Below, piece after piece: positions 8,515 through 16,775 of a DNA stretch of 20,496 nucleotides (position 1 is its first letter; each line of letters opens with the position of its first letter). The DNA lies in contig BFEA01000354.1 of NCBI GenBank assembly GCA_003427395.1, positions 1,512,549 to 1,533,044 on the forward strand. The letters are read 5' to 3'. Both the position numbers and the translations under genes were made by a program. A model generated the notes under the pieces. It worked only from the letters and a program-made list of their open reading frames with translations, did no database searches and had not been told where the DNA came from. The DNA comes from Chara braunii (lineage: Eukaryota; Streptophyta; Charophyceae; Charales; Characeae).

Positions 8515-8940
8515 CTACCTAGAGTCCCTTACTGTGATGCTGACACAAACACAATTGAAGAATGCTGGTGCCGACATGCACTTCTTCGCTGATTCATCCT
8601 TCACTGCCCCCTTTGCATATCTCCGCATGCAAGTCACATAATCGCCTGCTGCGTCAGGTATTTGCACCATTTGCGTGGCGCAAGTCATCACTGCTCGTTC
8701 TGCTCTCAACCATCTCTGGTTAAGAACCATCTGAAACAATAATTCGTCCAGGATGATGAAAGACACAGTATGAGGTATCTTTCCATCAACATCAAAATTG
8801 ACATGAATGTCTTTGATACATTGTCTCACTTGAATCACGTTCTTGTCCGCAACTTTGACCTCCATAGGTGTAGTGAGGTCTTGCACTTTCATTCTCAAAT
8901 GTAATCACTTGATCCCCTTTTAGGAAATATAATTTTGGGA
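8515..8940 (-). pseudogene. Probable retropepsin C-terminal remnant
   Basis: The frame 8898-8515 contains SFIILDELLFQMVLNQRWL. It fits the hydrophobic end of Ty3-type aspartic proteases, where a beta strand leads into an ILG-like motif followed by Asp/Asn-x-Trp-Leu. The catalytic Asp-Ser/Thr-Gly triad is not visible in any frame upstream. It lies just before the reverse transcriptase, as expected for the pol order protease then RT. The call rests mainly on position and one motif, so it is moderate. Confidence 0.5.
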
Positions 8941-8944
8941 GGAG

Positions 8945-9304
8945 TCATTCATTATCCACCATTGTCTTTACCACCGTGCGAGTTACAACAGTGTTTATCA
9001 AGGTCACCTCCTCTTCTTCACTGAAATCTACAATTGATTCCCTTGTGTACACCGTCTTCTTGACAGCAACACACAAGCATATCACCCTCTGCACCTCGTT
9101 GTGTTGTGTTGTCTCTAGCAGTGGGACAGTGCAGGCGAAAGCATTGTGTCGACCACTGCCGCAATCTCCATCTCCTTGCTGCTCCTCCTGGCGGGCGCTT
9201 GCACCCTTGCTCAACTTAGGCTGGGGAGGAGAACTAGGCGCCCTGCAACTTTGTGTAGATCTGGCGGCGCCATCTAGTAGCCTTACTCGATCTGGCGGCG
9301 CCAT
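8945..9304 (-). pseudogene. Pol or gag-pol linker frame, unrecognised
   Basis: This is an open frame of about 119 codons between the Gag linker and the protease remnant. It ends in an acidic stretch and a Val/Thr-rich segment (EEEEVTLINTVVTRTVVKTM). I recognise no domain. Its position suggests the region upstream of, or the N-terminal part of, the protease. Its beginning is built on the 31-base tandem duplication at 9258-9319, so the apparent start is not meaningful. No catalytic motif is present. Confidence 0.3.
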
Positions 9305-9319
9305 CTAGTAGCCTTACTC
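9258..9319. repeat. Perfect tandem duplication, 31-base unit
   Basis: Two adjacent identical copies of a 31-base unit (starting gatctggcggcgccatctag) occupy 9258-9288 and 9289-9319. Each unit holds the palindrome ggcgcc. Identity suggests a recent slippage or duplication inside otherwise decayed retrotransposon sequence. Confidence 0.85.
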
Positions 9320-9469
9320 TTTTACCGTTCTTCTTGCTCTTCAGTCTCGACGTGAGTGGACACCCTGCTGCTGCATCTCACACATAGGCCATCTCCATTA
9401 TATTCATAATGCGTCCTTTCTCACTCTGTCCCACAACGTACCCATGCTCTGTTTCCTCTCGCTGGGACA

Positions 9470-9917
9470 TCATCTCGCCCGCTCTGCCGTTTCATTCTCC
9501 TTTGCTGTTGCGGGGACTGCTTTTTTCCTCACAACTTTTATCAGTTCATGTAATGCAGCAAGCATTGTGTGATTCTGCTCTCCTTGTGAACTGGATGCTG
9601 GTCTCTCCTCTCTCCTTTTGGGGGCTTTCTTCTCTCTCATCCTCTGAACTTCCCCCACTCCTGTTGCCACTGAAGTATGCCGGCCCTTCGGTAACTGTAG
9701 CGTACATCTTGCTTTGATAACGTTGGGTTCTCCTCCCGTGCACATGAGTGAAACTGTCGCTGTTCTTGATTGGCCTCTTGGTCCTCGTTGTCCCTTCAGC
9801 AGACCGCAGTGCAGAGTCTAATTTTAAAGTGTCCTCTGCCATCTTGAGGTAAGTCTTCAACTCCTTGCGTTGGGGACCCAGGTGGCTTGAGCAAAAGGAG
9901 GCCGGGAATCCCTCCAC
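9470..9917 (-). pseudogene. Gag C-terminal/linker remnant
   Basis: Two overlapping frames (9917-9546 and 9745-9470) carry a charged helical segment (LKTYLKMAEDTLKLDSALRSAE) followed by a Ser/Glu/Arg-rich linker. There is no CCHC zinc knuckle, which many but not all Ty3-type Gag proteins have in this position. The helix pattern and position between capsid and protease suggest the nucleocapsid/linker part of Gag. No motif is decisive. Confidence 0.35.
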
Positions 9918-10317
9918 ATCTCAACCCGGATGACTGGGGCCACTACCCAGATTAGGCTAGTATTGCGGGGTGGTTCCTGTGCTCCCACCTTCTATCTGTT
10001 CACATGCTATTCATGAAAAAAGGAAACTGGATTAACAACCAACAAATAGTAATAAGGGAAAAATCTCTATCTAGGTCCCCATTTACCCTTCGAAACGCCC
10101 CTAGGTCCTCCTCTGTCTAACTTCTCCTTGCCTCATTCTTTCTTCCTGGTCCTTGCCTTAAACCGTAAACCCTACTGTTGCTAACCTCATTCCCTTTGCT
10201 ACGGCCTTCTCACCCTCTCTGTCTCCACGAAAAAACGAGGCCTGTAGCCCGGATAGTTGCTACCTTACCATTCCCTAGGGTTCTGCGGTCGAATCTGTCT
10301 TTCAGGTCCTGCACTTG
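9918..10317. other. Degraded gag-pol interior without a clear gene
   Basis: This stretch lies between recognisable Gag pieces on the minus strand. All frames are short and interrupted. It is probably decayed element sequence. The word ctaggtcc recurs at about 10072 and 10100. Nothing else is recognised. Confidence 0.3.
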
Positions 10318-10329
10318 GTCCAGTTGCTG

Positions 10330-10387
<58 letters not shown>

Positions 10388-10436
10388 TAACACCCAGCCC
10401 CTTCTATTCTGGGGGCATCAGTCCGGTTGCTGCCTC
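10318..10436 (-). mobile_element. Tiny poly-A retroposon with target-site duplication
   Basis: On the plus strand gtccagttgctgcctc (10318-10333) is followed by 51 T (10334-10384), 36 unique bases (10385-10420), and then gtccggttgctgcctc (10421-10436). On the minus strand this is a 36-base body, a 51-base A tail and a 16-base flanking direct repeat with one mismatch. This is the signature of target-primed insertion of a severely 5'-truncated LINE, SINE or transcript. It sits in the gag region of the Ty3-type element, so it is younger than that element. Confidence 0.75.
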
Positions 10437-10469
10437 ATCTGCCGCTGTGTTTTTTTTTCCACTGTGCCC

Positions 10470-11263
10470 AAATCTCTGTCTCCATTAGGTTTAGGAGGAT
10501 CTCCCTTGCTTCCTGTTCATGCATCAGCCGCTTCCCTATTGTAACCTGACAGCGTCTTTTCCAAATCGTCCATACTGTGTACTGTCTTGCAATCCTCTTT
10601 GGAAGAGCCCTCATGAAAGTATTGGGCCTTCCCCAATCTCCAGTTGCAGTGTCTGCAAGATCTGATCAAATTCTCGGATCAGATCATGCATGATTCCACA
10701 GTAAGCATTTGTGGGCAACTCATCATATCGGGCCCATGCCGGATCTTGACGGGTAATTGCCGTGTACCGCTCTCTCAACTTTTGGGAAAATTCCAGCCAT
10801 GTAGTATGTTTGGTGTACTCAGCAATATCTTCACCTGCCTGCAACACTTCGTTGTCCAGCGACTCTCGTGTTGCATCCAACATTGCGGAAAATGCAAAAT
10901 GGATTTTGTCGTTGTCCTTGGTAAGCTCATAATAATCTAGCTGCCTGTCGATGGCGCGCAACCAGGGATCCACATCCTCATTACATCCGCCTCAAAATTT
11001 GGGTGGCGGTTTTGATATCCGCTCCCCCTCAATTTCCGCTTTTTCTTAGGGGAAGAATGTGGTGTGCTTGGACTTGCTCGACCTTGCAGCTTGGCCACAA
11101 TAACGTCCATCTTGCTGTTCATGGACGTCATCTTCTTCTTCAGTGTCACCAGCTCATCCGCATGAGCAGATTGCAATGTGAAGAGGGCTGGCAATCTATC
11201 TCCCACATCGGCGGTTAGCTCTGCTGCAATCCGCTTGGAGTCTGCTATGCCTTTCTTCTTCAT
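10470..11263 (-). pseudogene. Gag capsid remnant of the Ty3/gypsy element
   Basis: Gag forms the particle around the element RNA. The frame 11263-10937 has a helical, charged start (ELVTLKKKMTSMNSKMDVIVAKLQ) and a Lys/Arg patch. After a frameshift near 10970, the frame to 10611 reads DPWLRAIDRQLDYY, DKIHFAFSAMLDATRESLD, TTWLEFSQKLRERY and IREFDQILQTLQ. This fits the retrotransposon Gag capsid pattern (W-L, K-I, A-x-x-L, T-W-x-x-F, F). A further shifted frame (MRALPKRIARQYTVWTIWKRR, about 10612-10550) continues the likely C-terminal part. A short Lys/Glu-rich frame at about 11370-11270 may be the true N-terminus, out of frame with the rest. The domain call is good and the gene is broken. Confidence 0.7.
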
Positions 11264-11679
11264 TTCTCTTCCTCCTCCTTTCTCGCCTTCTCTTCTGATT
11301 GCACTCTCTTTGCCTCCACTGCTGCAAGCTCGTCCTTTGCACTTGTCGTCATAGTTGGTTTCTTCTTTGCGACCATCTTCTTCTTTTCAGGGGTGGACAA
11401 CCGCTGATGTACATGGGTCTTCTTTCTCGCCTATGAGCGTGTGACCTTGAACACCCTCCGCCTCTTTTCCAACTGCCTTTCTTTAATTCCACTGTTCTCT
11501 TCTTTTTCTCCATGGTTATTATCCTTGCGGTAAACCGTGCTAAACAATGTACAACGTGAAGTAGGTAGATGCCAACTGGTGGAATATAATTGCTGACGTG
11601 GCAATTGATGAAGTGTCAAAGATTCTGATGTGGCAGCTTGGTGTACCCAATCACTTGGCCGATGTCCAGATCGTTGCCC
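11264..11679. other. 5' leader and broken gag start of the Ty3/gypsy element
   Basis: On the minus strand this is the stretch between the primer-binding site and the recognised gag frame. It contains an ATG near 11512 opening a Lys-rich frame of about 60 codons and another ATG near 11375 opening a frame rich in Ala, Glu and Lys. The latter stops at the ATG of the next frame. No other feature was found. Confidence 0.45.
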
Positions 11680-11691
11680 GCTCTGATACCA
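11680..11691 (-). promoter_or_regulatory. Primer-binding site for initiator tRNA-Met
   Basis: On the minus strand the bases read TGGTATCAGAGC, exactly complementary to the 3' end (including CCA) of green-plant initiator tRNA-Met. It begins two bases inside the LTR edge that ends in CCTAACA at 11693. This fixes both the strand of the element and the inner LTR border. It is the best clue that the host belongs to the green-plant lineage. Confidence 0.9.
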
Positions 11692-11692
11692 G

Positions 11693-12084
11693 TGTTAGGA
11701 ATTTGCCAAACTTCAACTTTTTTCCATGCATAGCACTCAAACATAGCGAAGTGAAGACCAATCTTGAAGATGGCGATTGGAGAAAAGCTTTACACCAAGC
11801 TCATAGTGAACAAGCACACTGGCACACTTTATGAAAATTAAGAAAAGGTGATGTCCACTTGAGGCCTGGCTGCACTGAGCAATGTGCTTACAAATGGCAC
11901 TCAATTACCGTGCAGTATATAGCCAAAACTCACTGGCTATGGCTGCACTCAAACCCTCTCCTTCAGCTGCCAAGATTGGCACTGCTGCTTCCTCTCCTCA
12001 CTCCACCAAAATCACGAAATGAAAATGAATCAACTATAGTCCCAGCTCGTCACCTTTTGCTATGCCAATTTTGCCTAGGCCTAC

Positions 12085-12085
<1 letters not shown>
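11693..12085 (-). mobile_element. 5' long terminal repeat of the Ty3/gypsy element
   Basis: On the minus strand the segment begins TGTAGG and ends CCTAACA. It has TG and CA termini and nearly inverted ends, is about 393 bases long, and is followed by one base and the primer-binding site. A TATATA word (11916-11921) lies about 165 bases in from the outer end, in reasonable position for U3, next to an inverted repeat (atagcc/ggctat, about 11919-11940). The inner edge is secure because of the primer-binding site. The outer edge is inferred from the matching terminus. No second copy exists in the window for comparison. Confidence 0.7.
11916..11921 (-). promoter_or_regulatory. Likely TATA box of the LTR
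   Basis: TATATA on the minus strand (context GGCTATATACTGC) lies inside the LTR, about 220 bases before its inner end. It is the only clear TATA word in the LTR and would drive transcription toward gag. Confidence 0.45.

Positions 12086-12086
<1 letters not shown>

Positions 12087-12120
<34 letters not shown>
12087..12120 (-). repeat. 34-base poly-A (minus strand) abutting the LTR
   Basis: A run of 34 T on the plus strand starts one base beyond the inferred outer LTR edge. In minus-strand orientation it is an A tail. It is probably the tail of a retroposon lying at 12121 and beyond, but a simple slippage tract cannot be excluded. Confidence 0.6.
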
Positions 12121-12121
<1 letters not shown>

Positions 12122-12350
12122 AAACCGCTTGCTGACAAGCTAGAGGGTCGAACGTCCCCTACAGGGTCCCACTGGGCTCTGGCCTCGAGAATTAGAGGTC
12201 TCGGTCCTATAGTGTACTATGTGTCCAAGATCAGCTAACAGTTACTTGGAAGTTCCAAGTTCCAATTTGATTGGCAGCAAACTTGAAAAACAAAAATAAA
12301 CACTTGTTTTTTTGTTTCACATGTGGGACAGGTCTCGGGTTCAAATCCCC
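12121..12350 (-). other. Possible SINE-like body with pol III box-like motifs
   Basis: Directly upstream of the A tail on the minus strand lie GAGCCCAGTGGG (12168-12179), close to the tRNA A-box consensus, and CGTTCGACCCTC (12143-12154), close to the B-box. Their spacing of about 13 bases is shorter than in tRNA genes. On the opposite strand gggttcaaatcccc (12337-12350) resembles a T-arm B-box. A conventional tRNA fold was not found. A tRNA-derived SINE relic is possible but unproven. Confidence 0.3.
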
Positions 12351-13403
<1,053 letters not shown>

Positions 13404-14297
13404 TCCTGGCTTTATCATTGTCACACAGTAACGTATACGATCATTTTTCAGGTTGGGATGTGGAATAAGGTGTTCCATTTCATTTGTCGTCATTGAGGCT
13501 GCGGATAAACTTTTACCTCTAAAGGGATTCTTCTTGTGCATTATCACAACTGTTTGTGGCTGGAGGTAAGGAATTCAGAATCAGTTGTTTTGTAAGATAT
13601 TTCCAGAATACCATCTACTTTCAACCATGATCATACATCCATCATCCATGCTTGATTTAGATGTAGTCACACTTAATTGTGCCTCACAGAAACTGAAATC
13701 GAACATTTGCATTAAAGCAAGAGAATTTAGAGAAACTTACACAGAACTGAGCGATTTACTGCACCCAGCCTCCGTCTAGTGCTAAATTTGGTGCACCTTC
13801 AGCTCCACCAAGCAGCATAACTTCAGGAATGACAACCGAGTGAAAATTGTTGCGTGATCTTCACTTTTGATGAGCTGCATCCTCTTCACAGGTTCCAGGT
13901 TCAGAACACTGGAAGAGCAAAATAGCAAATAACTTGGAAGTTGAAATACGGCAATGCTTGGGGCAGGTTGCATGTCCAAATCACACTGCCCCCCCACCCT
14001 CCCTTTCAGTTCCAAGTCCTCTGAAAACGTTGGAAGCGACTTCAACTGAGGCAAAGACCATCAGAACTCTCAATGACTACGTTACAATACGTACAAAATC
14101 TGAAGTTCTGGGCAAGGATCTGAGGAGCTGTTACCGATGCCCGCACTCATTCTGTAAGAGTCTCCTGTTGTAACGAGCAACACTCTGAGGTGCAGCCGGC
14201 AATAAATGAGCAAGAAACTCATCTTCGTCCTGGTCTGATTAATACGTGAATTTACATGGTAGATGGTGCTTAGTCTTCCTTTCTGTCCCCAAACTTG
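13404..14297. other. Non-repetitive stretch, possible host gene remnant on minus strand
   Basis: No long gene is visible, but the minus strand carries well-formed splice-like signals. A polypyrimidine tract and CAG before 13908, GTAAGT at 13740-13735, a GTAACA after 14135 and an acceptor-like AATCAG before 14234 are all present. The candidate exon 14135-14234 encodes DEDEFLAHLLPAAPQSVARY in a frame that would join in phase with the segment at 13908, which then stops at 13782-13784. No homolog is recognised. It could be a decayed gene, part of a larger gene or chance. Confidence 0.25.
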
Positions 14298-14608
14298 TCA
14301 ACAAATCCCGATCCTGTAGATGTCTGCATACCTTCCATGGTAGGAGGATACATGTTCCTCTCGCATGCATCTTCGTACCGTGTCTGGGGCATCAGCTTCA
14401 ATGAGTGAAAAACTGTAGTTGTCTGGATACCAGATACAATGGCCATGAAAACACAGCTGATAGTCCATCACCACCTCGTCCCCCGGCCGGCCCGCTTCCC
14501 CCTCTTGCCGTCCTCCCGCCTCTTGCCCAGGTCCATCCCCTGACCATCTGACCTCCTCTGTACAACCCCCCTGCTTGCCGGCCCGCTTCCCCCTCTTCCC
14601 CCTCAGGG
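14298..14608 (-). other. Foreign sequence fused in frame to LINE-B reverse transcriptase
   Basis: The open frame of the LINE-B reverse transcriptase continues through its breakpoint (about 14608) into sequence with no LINE character. First comes a Gly/Arg/Glu-rich stretch over the C-rich repeats (14486-14597). Then comes a complex-looking segment, QLCFHGHCIWYPDNYSFSLI followed by EADAPDTVRRCM (about 14460-14340), and a stop at 14298. The second part does not look random. It faintly recalls small ferredoxin-fold proteins with an EAPDAEAVRR-like helix, but this is only an impression. It may be the end of a host gene. Confidence 0.35.
14486..14597. repeat. 21-base direct repeat in C-rich sequence at the LINE-B breakpoint
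   Basis: Two identical 21-base copies (starting gccggcccgcttccccctct) lie at 14486-14506 and 14577-14597, an offset of 91 bases. The intervening sequence is also C/T-rich (cctcttgcc, cctcctctg). They sit directly next to the point where LINE-B homology stops, so they may mark the rearrangement that removed its 3' part. Confidence 0.75.
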
Positions 14609-16728
14609 CCAGGGAATCCCCTTGACGAACTGATCGTGAGATCGGATAACTTTCTGATAGCAGTCCGTTCACCTGGACGGAACCCACTGCGTCCCTATAC
14701 AGTATTCTTATCCATTTTCTGAAGTTGGGTCCAACTCCCATTCTTTCCATACTGTTCTCCATGAAGTCCCAATTGACCTGATCATATGCTTTCTCAAAGT
14801 CGAAAAATAGAATGGCCGCATTTATTCTCCTTTCTCTGATTTTTCTGACTGATTCGTTCAGGGTCATGACGTTGTCTAGGATGTATCGTCCCGGAATGAA
14901 ACCTGTCTGATCGATGTGAAAGCATTTGTTTGTGATCTTCACGATTCGGTTGGAAAGTGTCTTGGCCAATATCTTATACGGGAGTGTCAGTAAGGAAATG
15001 GGTCGGTAGTTTCTGATATCATCTTTATTTCCTTTTTTGTATAGGAGTGTCACCACACTGCTACTGAGCAAGTTTCCCAGTCCCCCCTTGGACCACCAGT
15101 TGTTGTAAAAATTCAGCAGATCATGTCTGAGCAAGGGCCAGAATTTTTCCCAGAATTCCTTCGTTAGCTCGTCAATGCCGGGAGATTTATTATTGTTCAT
15201 ACTTAGGAGAGCTTGGTGCAGTTCTTCGAGCGTAAGTGGCTTTTCGAGATCTTCCTTTTGTTCCGAGGATATCGTGCATTCGCTGTCGCGCCTCTATCAC
15301 ATTCCTGGATACTGGAGTCTCAGTTTTGGACTGGTACAGATTTCTGTAGAAGTCGTGTGCAATCTGTAGCATGCCTGCGCTGTCTGATCTTACCGAATCC
15401 GGAGTGGTTGGGGACTGTAGACCTTCAATTGTGCCGGATCTCGAGTTCGCCTTGATTCAGGCAAAGAAGTGTTTTGTCATGGAATCATTAAGGTCGTGAT
15501 GGCACATTCTAGCTCTCACTTGCAGGCCTTTCAGTTCCCACCATTTCCACATCCCTAGCTCCTCTCGTGCTTTTTCAAAAAGTCCATTGTACAGTGGGGA
15601 GGAGGGGTTGGATTCTAGGTTGGCCTCTGCTGCTTTTAAGGCAAATTCCAATGTTTGTTTCCTCTGCTTCCTAATTGATGCCAATTTTCTNGATATCTTG
15701 GCTACCNAGTCCGAGAGAGACGAGTAGCTGTTTTGAAACCAGGTCCACCTGGGGATGGTGTTCAAGCGGATTAGTCTTTGGTTTTCCCAGCAGTCGCATA
15801 CCTCTTCTTGAAAGGTTTTGCTCAATAGCAGGGAATTGTTCAGCTTGTGAAAGCTTGTGCCTTTTTGGACTATTTGGTCGAAGCCAAGTACTAGCTCAAT
15901 TGGTTTATGATCCAGGCCCGGGTAGGGGGCCAATGGGAGCACCTCAGCCTCCTTAACTGCGCCCATCAGAGTGTTAGACATTAAGAAAAAATCTATGNGT
16001 GAGAAGGCAGTGTGGTTCGCTTGATTTTTCTTAACCAGGGTGAAGGACTTCTTGGTTGGGTGCAGGGTTCTAAATGGGTCGACCAGGTTGAGGTCTGTCA
16101 TCAANTCNCGTATCGGTAGAGCTTCAGCGGGACTGGGAGGGGCGGCTGATCGAGAGATCCGGTCCATAGCAGGATCTAATGTCGCATTCCAGTCTCCTGC
16201 CATTANGCAAGGCGTTAGTGGAGGGAGCAAATCCCTTATTTTTCTGCAAAATTCTCTCCTTTCAGCTGCTATATTTGGGGCATAGCCGTTGAAAATGATG
16301 AACTCTTCCTCTTTCCATTTCAGTTGTACCCAACACCATCTCCCTTCGTCTAGATCTGCCTTCTTGTCCAATATCGAGCCCATAGTAGTTAATCGAGAGG
16401 ATTTCGGGATCAAAATGGCTGTGCCTTTGGAGCTTGAGGCCGGATCTGCTGCCCAGGTTTCGTCAAATAGTCCTCCTAGTTTCCTGGCTATAGCCGCCCG
16501 GATACGGGAATGTTCCAACGAAAAAGTTAGATGTGTCTCCTGCAGTAGCACTACATCGGCTAACTTTCTGTTGTCTTTTGACAAACCTGCAACTATATCC
16601 CTCCATTTTTCCTCCCTCTCTAGTATGTGNCCTAACCCATTGACATTCCAACTTCTCAGGACCAGACCCTGGTCCCTCCAAGTGGAGCGNCCTTTTCCCA
16701 TGTTCGCTTTCCTTATGTAGNTGTCCAT
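14609..16728 (-). pseudogene. LINE-B ORF2 pseudogene: AP endonuclease and truncated reverse transcriptase
   Basis: ORF2 nicks the target and copies the element RNA. Counting from the ATG at 16728, 48 bases after the ORF1 stop, the endonuclease shows SWNVNGL (about residues 26-32), LLQETHL (Glu64), FNGYAPN, AGDWNATLDP, a DFFLMS block and PGLDHKPIEL. A full set of catalytic Asn, Glu, Asp and His positions is therefore present. An in-frame TGA at 15457-15459 sits where FFAW is expected, and the frame then continues to AHDFYRNLY. After a one-base shift near 15266 come KSPGIDELTKEFW, NYRPISLLTLPYKI, QTGFIPGRYILDN, FFDFEKAYDQVNW (motif A) and SVRQGDSLA (motif B, about 14620). YxDD is absent because the element breaks off. 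It cannot be functional. Confidence 0.9.
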
Positions 16729-16775
16729 GGTGACAGATGGGGTGGGNGAGGCAGCCTTAGGAGGATNTCCGTCAT

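Larger units (their letters stand above)
5355..12085 (-). mobile_element. Ty3/gypsy-type LTR retrotransposon, decayed, 3' LTR missing
   Basis: Reading on the minus strand, the order is LTR (12085-11693), primer-binding site (11691-11680), gag (about 11263-10470), a linker, protease C-terminal part (about 8800-8690), reverse transcriptase (8500-7593), RNase H (about 7590-7150) and integrase (about 5970-5355). Integrase lying after RNase H is the Ty3/gypsy order, which separates it from Ty1/copia. Caulimovirus-like elements are excluded by the presence of integrase and LTR. No 3' LTR, polypurine tract or chromodomain was found, so the element ends by truncation near 5355. A foreign block at 5971-7045 splits it, and a small retroposon sits at 10334-10420. 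Stops and frameshifts occur in every domain. Confidence 0.85.

Noticed and set aside
5355-12085. Endogenous plant pararetrovirus
   Set aside because: Integrase remnants, an LTR with TG/CA ends and gag of retrotransposon type favour a Ty3/gypsy LTR element. No movement or coat protein motif was seen.
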